64,000 bases of DNA from Terriglobia bacterium (GTDB lineage: Bacteria; Acidobacteriota; Terriglobia; Acidiferrales; UBA7541), in contig JAIQGG010000002.1 in the NCBI GenBank assembly GCA_020072785.1, positions 930,001 through 994,000 on the forward strand, in the 5' to 3' direction. The notes below the pieces were generated by a model, which was not told the DNA's origin, did no database searches, and saw only the letters and a list, made by a program, of their open reading frames with translations. Below are positions 43,253 to 51,792 of this stretch, in pieces (position 1 is the first letter of the stretch; each line of letters starts with the position of its first letter). Made by a program: the position numbers and the translations under genes.

Positions 43253-45858
43253 CATCTGCACACAGTTCTATCCGCCCCCTGCGCTTGCCGGCCGCGCGGC
43301 ATCTCGTGGCGCTGCTGCTCCTGGTCTGCGCCGCGGCGCTTTCCGCGCGCGGCGATCAGCCCTATGCGCGCAGCCGCGACTACGACCTGCAGCATTCCAA
43401 GATCGCGCTCCAGTTCGATCTCAGCGCGCGCAAAGTCCTTGGCGATGTGACCCACACGCTGGCCATCCTCCGCGAAGGCATCGCGCGCCTGGCCTTCGAC
43501 TCCGTGGGCTTGACGATTCGGAGCGTCACCGTAAACGGGGAAAAGGCCAAATTTGAATCCACCGCGGACCAGCTCCTCGTGCCGCTTCCCGCGCCCGCGC
43601 ATGCCGGGGATAAATTCACGGTCGAGATCCGCTATGAAGGCCAGCCCAAGAAGGGCCTCTACTTCATCCTCCCCGACAAGAACTATCCCCACCGCCCCAA
43701 ACAGATCTGGACCCAGGGGGAAAGCGAGGACACCCGCTATTACCTGCCGACCTACGACTACCCCAACGACCGGCTGACCACGGAAATGATCGTCACCGTG
43801 CCGGGAGACTGGCTCACCGTTTCCAACGGCAAGCTGGTGAGCGTGCGCGACGCAGGCAAGGGCCAGAAGTCCTGGCGCTGGGTGGAGTTGGTGCCCAGCT
43901 CGACGTATCTGATCACCCTGGTCGCCGGGGAGCTCGACGAAGTGAAGGATGCCTGGCACGGCAAGCCGGTCACCTACTATGCGCCGCGTGGCCAGGGCGA
44001 GCGCCTCGCCGTCAATTATTCCCGCACGCCCGCGATGCTGGACCTGTTCACCAAAAAACTCGGCGTGGACTATCCCTGGGAGAAATACGCGCAGGCCATG
44101 GTGGACGATTTCGTCGCCGGGGGCATGGAAAACTCCAGCGCCACGACCAACACCAGCTCCTCCCTGGTGCATCCGAAACTTGCGGTGGAATACATCACCA
44201 ACGAGGACAATCTGATCTCTCACGAGCTCGCCCACCAGTGGTTCGGCGACCTGGTCACCTGCAAGGACTGGGGCAACGTCTGGCTCAACGAAGGCTTCGC
44301 CACCTTTTTCGAATATCTGTGGATCGAATCCCATTACGGCAAGGAGCAGGCCGACTACGAGCGCTGGAACAATGCCCGCGGATGGTTTTCCCAGCCGGAC
44401 CTTTTCACCAAGCCCATCGTGCGCTACGACTTCAGCGATTCCAGCGAATTTGACGGCAATGCCTACGGCAAAGGCGGCTGGGTTCTGTACATGCTTCGCC
44501 AGCAGATCGGCGAGGAAGCCTTCTTCCGCGGCATGCAGCACTACTTGGAAGCCAATCGCGGGAAAAACGTGGTCACCGCGGATTTCGCGCGGGCCATTGA
44601 GGAAGCTACCTCCGACAACATCGACCAGTTCTTGGAGCAGTGGGTTTATGGCGCGGGCGCTCCGCAGTTCGATCTGCGCTACAACTACGACGCGGCGAAG
44701 AAGCAAGTACGTCTGGAGGTCAAGCAGACGCAGAAGCCCGAAGGCCGCGTGGGCCTGTTCCGCGTTCCGGTGGAAGTGGAAATCACCACCGCCTCCGGCG
44801 CGAAGAGTTTTCCCATTACCGTTGCGAAAGAAACGGAAACCTTTACCTTCGCAGCCGATGGCGCGCCGCTCCTGGTGCTCTTCGACAAGGGCGGAAAGAT
44901 CCTCAAGAGCGCGGAGTTCCACAAGGAAACCAAGGAGTGGATCTACCAGCTCAAGAACGCCGCCGAACTGGCCGACCGCGCCGATGCGGCCCTGGCCTTG
45001 GCGAAGATCAAGAATGACGACGCGGTCGTTGCCGCGCTCGGTGCAGCGCTGCAGGCGGATCGCGCCTGGGGTGTGCGTGCCACGGCTGCGGAATCGCTCA
45101 GCGAAATTGGCGGTCCGGCCGCCGCCAAGTTGCTCCTCGCCGCTCTGGAAAAAACTCCGGAACCCTGGGTGCGCAGCCGGATCGTCTCCGCCCTCGGCAA
45201 AATCAAAGAGGACACCGCCGTCGTCGCGAAGCTGGAAGCCATCGCTCGCGACGACCACTCTTTCCGCGCGCGCGCCGCGGCCTTGCAGGCCCTCGGCCGC
45301 CTGAAGACGCCGGGCGCCTACGCCCTGCTCACGGCCGCCGTCGCGGGCGACTCCCCCGATGATTTCCTGCGCCAGGCCGCACTCCGCGCTTACGGCTCGC
45401 TCGGCGACGAGAAGGCCGTGCCCGTTCTGCTGGAGTGGTCCGCGCCGGGCAAACCCTTCGGGACGCGCCAGGCCGCCATGAGCAGCCTGGGCCGCCTGCA
45501 GAAGAGCAACCACGATATCACCCGCACGCTCATCGGCTATCTGCGGGAGCCGTATTTCTCCGTGCGCTTCCACGCCGTCTTCGCCCTCGGCGAACGCGGC
45601 GACGCGGAAGCGATCCCGGCGCTGGAAGCCCTGCTCAAGAGCGACGACCTCAGCATCGCCTTCGCGCCCATGATCGAGGAACAGATTGCCCGGCTGAAGA
45701 AGCCGGAAGGCGAAAAGGGCGGAGCTGGAAAAGAAGAAACTGCCGCGGGCGATGCCAAGGCCGTGTTGCAGCGGCTCGAAAAGCTGGAGCGCACGCTCGG
45801 GGAGATGAACGAGCGGCTAAAAACCATCGAGTCGCGCCTGCCGCCGGCGAAGCAGTAG
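43249..45858 (+). CDS. Secreted M1-family zinc aminopeptidase with C-terminal HEAT-like repeats
   Basis: An 869-residue protein with a signal peptide (about residues 12-34). Zinc site: HELAH (H325, E326, H329) and E348 in 'WLNEGFATFFEYLW', with the exopeptidase motif GGMEN ('VAGGMENSSATTN'). All catalytic residues are present, so it should remove N-terminal residues from peptides in the periplasm. Residues about 570-810 form HEAT/PBS-like repeats ('DDAVVAALGAALQADRAWGVRATAAESLSEIG…'), followed by a coiled coil ('LQRLEKLERTLGEMNERL'). It contrasts with the inactive relative at 18949-21126. Confidence 0.93.
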   Translation: MTSAHSSIRPLRLPAARHLVALLLLVCAAALSARGDQPYARSRDYDLQHSKIALQFDLSARKVLGDVTHTLAILREGIARLAFDSVGLTIRSVTVNGEKAKFESTADQLLVPLPAPAHAGDKFTVEIRYEGQPKKGLYFILPDKNYPHRPKQIWTQGESEDTRYYLPTYDYPNDRLTTEMIVTVPGDWLTVSNGKLVSVRDAGKGQKSWRWVELVPSSTYLITLVAGELDEVKDAWHGKPVTYYAPRGQGERLAVNYSRTPAMLDLFTKKLGVDYPWEKYAQAMVDDFVAGGMENSSATTNTSSSLVHPKLAVEYITNEDNLISHELAHQWFGDLVTCKDWGNVWLNEGFATFFEYLWIESHYGKEQADYERWNNARGWFSQPDLFTKPIVRYDFSDSSEFDGNAYGKGGWVLYMLRQQIGEEAFFRGMQHYLEANRGKNVVTADFARAIEEATSDNIDQFLEQWVYGAGAPQFDLRYNYDAAKKQVRLEVKQTQKPEGRVGLFRVPVEVEITTASGAKSFPITVAKETETFTFAADGAPLLVLFDKGGKILKSAEFHKETKEWIYQLKNAAELADRADAALALAKIKNDDAVVAALGAALQADRAWGVRATAAESLSEIGGPAAAKLLLAALEKTPEPWVRSRIVSALGKIKEDTAVVAKLEAIARDDHSFRARAAALQALGRLKTPGAYALLTAAVAGDSPDDFLRQAALRAYGSLGDEKAVPVLLEWSAPGKPFGTRQAAMSSLGRLQKSNHDITRTLIGYLREPYFSVRFHAVFALGERGDAEAIPALEALLKSDDLSIAFAPMIEEQIARLKKPEGEKGGAGKEETAAGDAKAVLQRLEKLERTLGEMNERLKTIESRLPPAKQ

Positions 45859-45876
45859 CCGGAATTCCGCCTCCCG

Positions 45877-47187
45877 TCAATCCGCGAGCAGGATGCGCAG
45901 GTCGCGGAGGTTGTTGCCGGTGGGGCCGGTGACGAGGGCGTCGCCGAGCTGCGAGAAAAACGTGCCCGAATCGCTGCGCCGGAAGGCGTCTTCGGGGTCC
46001 AGGCGAGCCGCGCGCGCCCGCGCCAGCGTCTGGCCATCGGCCACCGCGCCCGCCGCGGAGCTGTTGCCGTCGATCCCGTCCGTGCCGGCGCTGAGCACCG
46101 CGACGCTCCGCCCGGCAAGTTTCTCCACGCAGGCCAGGACGAAGGCCGCATTGCGCCCGCCGGTTCCGCCGCCCGTCACCGGCGAACTCACTTCGCCGTC
46201 GGCGACGAGCGCCACGCGCCGTCCGGGATGCGCGGCGCGCAAGTTTTCGAGTTGCGCCAGGAGATGGTCCACGGCATCGCGCACCGGCCAATCGTCGGTC
46301 GAATTGTCGCAGCGCACGACGCAGCCCGCCGCTTCCGCCGCGGCCTGCGCGGAGTGAAACAAGTCGTCCATGCCCAGCAGCAGCGTGAAGTGCGAGCGCG
46401 CGAAGGCCGGGTCGCCCGGTTTGGGTGTTTCGACCAGCGGATTCCGCGCCAGCCATTCCTGTATGCGCGGGGGCAGCTTTTCCCGCAGTGCGTAATCTGC
46501 CAGAACGCGCTCGGCATCCGCGCAAGTGGTCGGATCGGGGATCGTGGGCCCGGAAGCCAGCGCCGATTCGCGGCCGGGCGGCACGTCGCTGACCCCGTAG
46601 GCGAGCTTCGTGGCGCGCGGCGCGGCCGCCGCCAGGCGCCCGCCTTTTACGGCGGAGAAGTGCTTGCGCACCGCATTCATGGCGTCAATCGGCGCGCCGC
46701 AGGTGACCAGGGCCTGGTGCAGCGCCTGCACGTCCGCGAGCGCCGCCCCGGGCATGAGCAGTTGCTCCACCAGCGCCGAGCCGCCGCCCGAAAGCAGGAA
46801 GATCAGCAGCGTGCGTTCCTCGCAGCCCGTAACCCGCGCGAGAATCTCCTGCGCCGCCGCCAGGCTGGCTTCGTTGGGCAGCGGATGCCCGCCCGTGAAA
46901 TAGCGCAGACCGGCGAGCGGCCGCTGCGGCGCGGTTGGCGCCGAGACGATCCCCGCGAAAGGAAACTCCGGGCCGAGGACGCCGGCCAACCCCTCGGCCA
47001 AGGCATGCGAGGCTTTCCCGTAGGCGATCACCTGCAGCGCACGGAACTCGCGCAGGTCCACGACGGCGCTGCCGCAGCGTATGCGGGTGTCTTCACGCTG
47101 CATCTTGCGGCGCATCGTTTCCGGGATGTCGATGGCCGCGAGGGTGTCCCGGAAAATGCGGCGGGCGAGCTGTTTCAGATCCGCCAT
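45877..47187 (-). CDS. Glycerate 2-kinase (GckA/MOFRL type)
   Basis: A 436-residue kinase forming 2-phosphoglycerate from glycerate and ATP. Family motifs: 'VIAYGKASHALAEGL', 'GGHPLPNEASLAAAQEIL', the phosphate loop 'LLIFLLSGGGSALVEQLL' (about residues 127-144), 'INAMNAVRKHFSAVKGGRLA'-like text (here 'IDAMNAVRKHFSAVKGGRLA'), 'YGVSDVPPGRESALASGP' and the MOFRL-domain end 'LADGEVSSPVTGGGTGGRNAAF', 'GTDGIDGNSSAAGAV'. It lies 13 bp downstream of a hydroxyacid dehydrogenase gene on the same strand, giving glyoxylate/hydroxypyruvate to glycerate to 2-phosphoglycerate. Confidence 0.93.
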   Translation of the reverse strand: MADLKQLARRIFRDTLAAIDIPETMRRKMQREDTRIRCGSAVVDLREFRALQVIAYGKASHALAEGLAGVLGPEFPFAGIVSAPTAPQRPLAGLRYFTGGHPLPNEASLAAAQEILARVTGCEERTLLIFLLSGGGSALVEQLLMPGAALADVQALHQALVTCGAPIDAMNAVRKHFSAVKGGRLAAAAPRATKLAYGVSDVPPGRESALASGPTIPDPTTCADAERVLADYALREKLPPRIQEWLARNPLVETPKPGDPAFARSHFTLLLGMDDLFHSAQAAAEAAGCVVRCDNSTDDWPVRDAVDHLLAQLENLRAAHPGRRVALVADGEVSSPVTGGGTGGRNAAFVLACVEKLAGRSVAVLSAGTDGIDGNSSAAGAVADGQTLARARAARLDPEDAFRRSDSGTFFSQLGDALVTGPTGNNLRDLRILLAD

Positions 47188-47200
47188 GGGGAGGGCGCCA

Positions 47201-48181
47201 TTAGCGCGCTTGCAGCACCTCCGGATTCAGGAGGTTCGGCGGGCGCTTGCCAGTGAGTCTGGCCACGACGTTCTCCGCGGCCATGCAGGCCATCTTGGTG
47301 CGCGTCTCGAGGGAGGCCGAAGCCAGATGCGGCGCGAGCACGGTGTTCGGGCGCTTCAGGCCGGGAAGAATGAACGGTTCGTTCTCGTAGACGTCCAGGG
47401 CCGCTCCGGCGATCTTGCCGGTCTCGAGGGCGTGCACCAGCGCGGCCTCGTCTATCACCGGCCCGCGCGAGGTGTTGATGAGGAACGCGGTGGGCTTCAT
47501 GCGCGCGAACTGCGGCCCGCTGAGCAGGCCGTGCGTCTCCGCAAGCAGCGGCACATGCACGCTCAGGAAATCGCTCTCGGCGAGCAGCGCGTTGAAGTCG
47601 CGGTATTCCACATGCAGCTCGCGTTCCGCCCCTTGCGGCGCGCGCATCGCGTCGTGGTAGAGCACTTTCATCTGGAAGCCCGCGGCACGGCGGGCCACCG
47701 CGCGGCCGATGCGCCCGAAGCCCAGAATGCCCAGCGTCTTGCCCCACACGTCGGTGCCGCAGAGCTGGTCGAGATCCCAGCCCTTCCAGTTTCCGGAGCG
47801 CGCGAGCTGCTCGCCTTCGCCGATGCGCCGGGCCACGGCCATCAGCAGGGTCCAGGCGAAATCGGCGGTGGTTTCGTCGAGCACCCCGGGGGTGTTGGTG
47901 GCGGCGACGCCGCGGCGCGTGCACGCCGGCACGTCGATGTTGTCGAAGCCCACGGCGACGTTGGCGGCGATGCACAGCTTGGGCGCGGCGGCCAGCAGTT
48001 CGTCGTTGACGCGCTCTGTCAGCAGGCACACCAGCCCCTCTTTGTCGTGCACCCGGCGCAGCAGCTCTTCGCGGCTGATGCGCTCGGGCGGGGTCCAGTA
48101 TTCCACGTCGCAGGTGGCATCCAGAATCCGGCGGGCCGTCTCGAACAAGGGCCGGGTAGAGAGAATTTTGGGTCGGGGCAT
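47201..48181 (-). CDS. D-2-hydroxyacid dehydrogenase (glyoxylate/hydroxypyruvate reductase-like)
   Basis: A 326-residue NAD(P)-dependent dehydrogenase. The cofactor motif 'TLGILGFGRIGRAVARRAAGF' starts near residue 148. Catalytic Arg lies in 'FLINTSRGPVIDE', Glu in 'ALDVYENEPF' and His in 'VLAPHLASASLETR'. The length and the pairing with glycerate kinase favour glyoxylate or hydroxypyruvate reduction to glycolate/glycerate; phosphoglycerate dehydrogenase or another acid is possible. The start is ATG 48181. A longer frame upstream is not supported by any domain. Confidence 0.9.
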   Translation of the reverse strand: MPRPKILSTRPLFETARRILDATCDVEYWTPPERISREELLRRVHDKEGLVCLLTERVNDELLAAAPKLCIAANVAVGFDNIDVPACTRRGVAATNTPGVLDETTADFAWTLLMAVARRIGEGEQLARSGNWKGWDLDQLCGTDVWGKTLGILGFGRIGRAVARRAAGFQMKVLYHDAMRAPQGAERELHVEYRDFNALLAESDFLSVHVPLLAETHGLLSGPQFARMKPTAFLINTSRGPVIDEAALVHALETGKIAGAALDVYENEPFILPGLKRPNTVLAPHLASASLETRTKMACMAAENVVARLTGKRPPNLLNPEVLQAR

Positions 48182-48898
48182 GAAATTCCTCGGCAAGAAC
48201 TGACGGTTTGTGAGAGTAGCACAGGTCCGCGCGGGGAAGCATGCGGCGGGAAAGCGACTGGTGATTCGCGATTGGTGAGCGGTGAAGGGTGCCGAATGCA
48301 AAAAGCGCAGATGGCCGATGAAGAAAAGAAAAGGCTTGCGGTTGAAAATGGCGGGGGTACCCCCCACCCCCGTTGTTTTTTGCAAAGAGTGCGCAGATGG
48401 TTGATTCTGAAAGGGTTGCTGAAATCAACGGGAGCAAGAGTGCGCAAGAGCAGGGAGGATAGGGACTTAAAGTCCTGCTTTTTGTCCGTTGTAGAGAAGA
48501 GTGAGCAAGCGTCAGAAAAGAAAGGAGTTAGAGAGGCAGTTAACAGTTGACAGTTGAAAGTTGAAAGCAAGAGGAGGCGGGAAGGACGCCGGGAAAGTTT
48601 TCGAACGGCAGATTGGCGTAACACGAAAAAGGATAGCAGATGGGTTACGCTATTTCAAGAGATTACTGAGTGGTATTCGAATGGTTTGTGGAAAAGTGTG
48701 CGAATGCTCGGCTCCGTTTCGCAGCCGAAGATCAAAGGCCCAAACAAAAAGAAAGACCCACCCTTGCAAAAACCGCAAGGATGGGCCACCCGCCGCTGAG
48801 ATCCTTCGGCGAACCTCATCGGTTCGCCTCAGGATGACACCTTGCGGTGCCGTGCTTCTACGCAGTCTGCGTTCGCGAGAAATCCGAGTCGAGGCGGG
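48182..48898. other. Non-coding region with several hairpins and short tandem repeats
   Basis: No gene on either strand; the base composition is AT-richer than in the neighbours. Seen in order: CGGGGGT/ACCCCCG hairpin followed by TTGTTTTTT (48352-48381), GGACTT/AAGTCC hairpin followed by GCTTTTT (48463-48483), a 7-bp tandem repeat acagttg/aaagttg (48543-48567), CCTTGC/GCAAGG (48762-48780) and an ATCCT…AGGAT hairpin with inner GGCGAACC/GGTTCGCC (48801-48835). They look like repeat-element remnants or terminators. Confidence 0.55.
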
Positions 48899-48928
48899 TT
48901 GCGCGAGTGGCGGGAGTCTCACTATAGT
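48899..48928 (+). promoter_or_regulatory. Candidate promoter of glcDEF
   Basis: TTGCGC (48899-48904), 18 bp, then TATAGT (48923-48928, 5 of 6 matches). The latter is part of the palindrome CACTATAGTG. The ATG of glcD follows at 48958. Confidence 0.5.
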
Positions 48929-48957
48929 GGCAGCAGACGGCCACGCGCCGTGTGCTC

Positions 48958-50391
48958 ATGCCTTCCCGCCTCACACGCGAACTCGAAGGCCTTCTTGGCC
49001 GGGCGGCGGTGCTCGCCCGGGCGGAGGATCTGATCCTCTATGAGTACGACGGGTCGGTGGAGAAGGCGCGGCCGGACGTCGTGGTATTTCCGCGCAGCAC
49101 GGACGAGGTGTCGCGCATCGTGCGGCTGGCCAACCGCTACGGCGTGCCCATCGTGGGGCGCGGCGCGGGCACGGGGCTATCCGGCGGGGCGCTGGCGCGT
49201 TCGGGCGGGGTGATGCTGGTCTTTGCGCGCATGGAGCGCATTCTGGAGGTGGACTACGAGAATCTGCGAGCAGTGGTGCAGCCGGGCGTCGTCAATTTCG
49301 ATCTGACGCGGGCGGTGGAGCACGCCGGGCTCTATTTCGCGCCGGACCCCTCGAGCCAGAAAGCGTGCACCATCGGCGGGAACGTCAGCGAGAACTCCGG
49401 GGGACCGCACACGCTGGCCTACGGCGTGACCACGAATCACGTGACGGGCCTGGAGCTGGTGCTGACCGACGGCGAAATCGTGCGCGTGGGCGGCAAGACC
49501 AGCGACGCGCTGGGCTACGACCTCACCGGGCTGCTGGTCGGCTCCGAGGGCACGCTGGCGCTGGTCACCGAAATCACCGTGCGGCTTTCGCGCAAGCCCG
49601 AGGCGGTGAAAACGCTGCTGGCCGTCTTCCACACCGTGGACGACGCCACGGAAACCGTGGTGGAGATCACCGCGCGCGCCATTACCCCGGCCGCCTGCGA
49701 GATGATGGACGGCTGGACGCTGGCGGCCATCGAAGACTATGTCCACGCGGGATTTCCGCGCGACAGCGGCGCGGTGCTGCTGATCGAAGTGGAGGGCATC
49801 ACGGAAGCGGTGGCCGCGCAGGCCGAAGCCGTCACCGAGGTCTGCCGGCAGCACAACGCGCGCGAAGTGCGCGTGGCCCGCGACGCGCAGGAGAGCGAGC
49901 TGCTCTGGAAGGGCCGCAAGAACGCTTTCGGCGCCATGGGCCGCCTGGCTCCCAGCAACTACGTGCTCGACGGGGTGATCCCGCGCTCGCGCCTGCCGCA
50001 GACGCTGCGCTACATCACGGCGCTGGGCCGCGAGCGCGGCTTCCAGATCGGCAACATCTTTCACGCCGGCGACGGCAATCTGCACCCCATCATTCTTTAC
50101 GACCCGCGCGACGCGGCGCAGTTCGAGCGGGCCGTGCGCACGGCCAACGACATTCTGCACTACTGCGTGGAGCTGGGCGGCGCGCTCACCGGGGAGCACG
50201 GCGTGGGCATGGAGAAGAACGAGCTGATGCCGCTGCTTTTCTCGGAAGCGGATCTGGAGCTGATGCGCCGCATGCGCGACGCCTTCAACCCCGCGGGCAA
50301 TCTGAATCCCGGCAAGATTTTCCCCACCGGAAAGGGCTGCGGCGAGGTGCGCATCAAAGCGCAGCAGACAGGAGCGGCGCCGCTGCTATGA
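48958..50391 (+). CDS. glcD: Glycolate oxidase subunit GlcD (FAD-linked)
   Basis: A 477-residue FAD-binding oxidase of the PCMH/VAO family, as expected for GlcD. It has 'VVFPRSTDEVSRIVRLANRYGVPIVGRGAGTGLSGGA' (about residues 41-77), 'ACTIGGNVSENSGGPHTLAYGVTTNHVTGLELVL' and the C-terminal 'NIFHAGDGNLHP' and 'GGALTGEHGVGMEKNELM'. It oxidises glycolate (possibly D-lactate) and passes electrons to GlcF. Start ATG 48958 or GTG 48952. The stop overlaps glcE by 4 bp. Confidence 0.93.
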   Translation: MPSRLTRELEGLLGRAAVLARAEDLILYEYDGSVEKARPDVVVFPRSTDEVSRIVRLANRYGVPIVGRGAGTGLSGGALARSGGVMLVFARMERILEVDYENLRAVVQPGVVNFDLTRAVEHAGLYFAPDPSSQKACTIGGNVSENSGGPHTLAYGVTTNHVTGLELVLTDGEIVRVGGKTSDALGYDLTGLLVGSEGTLALVTEITVRLSRKPEAVKTLLAVFHTVDDATETVVEITARAITPAACEMMDGWTLAAIEDYVHAGFPRDSGAVLLIEVEGITEAVAAQAEAVTEVCRQHNAREVRVARDAQESELLWKGRKNAFGAMGRLAPSNYVLDGVIPRSRLPQTLRYITALGRERGFQIGNIFHAGDGNLHPIILYDPRDAAQFERAVRTANDILHYCVELGGALTGEHGVGMEKNELMPLLFSEADLELMRRMRDAFNPAGNLNPGKIFPTGKGCGEVRIKAQQTGAAPLL

Positions 50392-51788
50392 GCGCTCCGG
50401 GCAACTCCGTCGTCGCGCGTCTCGAAGCTATCGCCGGCGCGGAGCACGTCCTGGCGCAGGCGGGCGAGCGCGCAGCTTGCGCCGTGGACGGCGCCGCGCC
50501 CGCGGCGGTGGTGCGCCCGGCGTCGCCCGAGCAGGTCGCCGAGGTTGTGCGCTTGGCCGGCGCGGAAAAACTCGCCGTCGTGCCCGTGGGCGCGCGCACC
50601 AAGCTGGGCATCGGACACCCGCCACAGCGCTACGACCTGGCGCTGGACCTCACGCGGCTCGACCAGATCGCACACTACGATCCCGGGGACCTCACGCTCA
50701 GCGTGGACGCGGGCATGCCGCTGGCGCGGCTGGCGGAGAGGCTCGCCGAGCACGGGCAATTCGTGCCGCTGGCGGCGCCGTGGTTCCAGCGCGCGACGGT
50801 CGGCGGCACCATCGCTTCCGGCGTGGATTCGCCGCTGCGCCAGTTCTATGGCACGGCGCGCGACTTCGTGATCGGCGCGGAATTCGTCACCGGCGCGGGC
50901 GCGCTGGGCAAGAGCGGCGGGCGGGTGGTGAAAAACGTGACCGGCTACGATCTGCACAAGCTGCTCATCGGATCGCTGGGCACGCTGGCGGTGCTCACGC
51001 GCGTCAATTTCCGGACGTTTCCCCTGCCGGCGTTGAGCCGCGGTTTCGTGGGCGCATTTGCCACGGCGCAAGGCGCGCTGGAGCTGCGCCGGCGCATTGC
51101 GGCCTCGCCACTGACGCCGGTGACGCTGGAAATTGTCAGTCCGGAGCTGGCGCGGCTGTTTGCCGAGAATAGTCCGGGCTCGCTGGACGCGCCGCTCGCC
51201 GCGCCGGGCGCATGGTTCCACGGAGAACAATGGCAGCTCTGCGCGGGTTTCGAAGGGAGCGAGGCGGTCGTGGCGCGCTATTCCCGCGACCTCACGCGGC
51301 TCGCCGGGGAGGCCGGCGCCGCGGGCGTGCAGATCCTCGACGAGGAGACGCAGCCGCTGGTCTGGACGCGCCTGCGCGAATGCATTCCGCTGGTGCTGGA
51401 AGCTTCGCCCGCCGCCGCGATTTTCAAGCTCAGCCTGCTGCCCGGGCAGTTCGCTGCGGCTTTCGAAACGCTGCGGGCCGCCGCCGCGCGGCACGCGCTG
51501 CCCTGCGCCCTGCTGGCGCGCGGCTCCGGCGCGCTCTATTTTGCGCTGTTGCCGGAGCGCAACGACGCCGATGCGCTGGCGCGCCTGGCCTCCGCCGCCG
51601 CAACGGTTTTCGAAATTGCCGCCGCGGGCGGCGGTCACGCCGCGCTTCCCTGGTGCCCCGCGGCGCTGAAACGAAGCGTCTCCGTATGGGGAGCGCCACG
51701 CGCGGATTTTGCGCTCCTGCCGCGCGTGAAGAGCGCGTTCGACCCGGCGGGGATTCTCGCGCCCGGCCGCTTTGCGGGAGGAATCTGA
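50388..51788 (+). CDS. glcE: Glycolate oxidase subunit GlcE (FAD-binding)
   Basis: A 466-residue FAD-binding protein with the PCMH fold ('VVRPASPEQVAEVVRLAGAEKLAVVPVGARTKLGIG', 'QRATVGGTIASGVDSPLRQFYGTARDFVIG', 'GGRVVKNVTGYDLHKLLIGSLGTLAVLTRV'). It is longer than the about 350-residue E. coli GlcE; the extra C-terminal part is Ala-rich with a berberine-bridge-like end ('RVKSAFDPAGILAPGRFAGGI'). It starts within the glcD stop (ATGA), 4-bp overlap. A much longer open frame upstream overlaps glcD and is a shadow. Confidence 0.9.
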   Translation: MSAPGNSVVARLEAIAGAEHVLAQAGERAACAVDGAAPAAVVRPASPEQVAEVVRLAGAEKLAVVPVGARTKLGIGHPPQRYDLALDLTRLDQIAHYDPGDLTLSVDAGMPLARLAERLAEHGQFVPLAAPWFQRATVGGTIASGVDSPLRQFYGTARDFVIGAEFVTGAGALGKSGGRVVKNVTGYDLHKLLIGSLGTLAVLTRVNFRTFPLPALSRGFVGAFATAQGALELRRRIAASPLTPVTLEIVSPELARLFAENSPGSLDAPLAAPGAWFHGEQWQLCAGFEGSEAVVARYSRDLTRLAGEAGAAGVQILDEETQPLVWTRLRECIPLVLEASPAAAIFKLSLLPGQFAAAFETLRAAAARHALPCALLARGSGALYFALLPERNDADALARLASAAATVFEIAAAGGGHAALPWCPAALKRSVSVWGAPRADFALLPRVKSAFDPAGILAPGRFAGGI

Positions 51789-51792
51789 GGCC

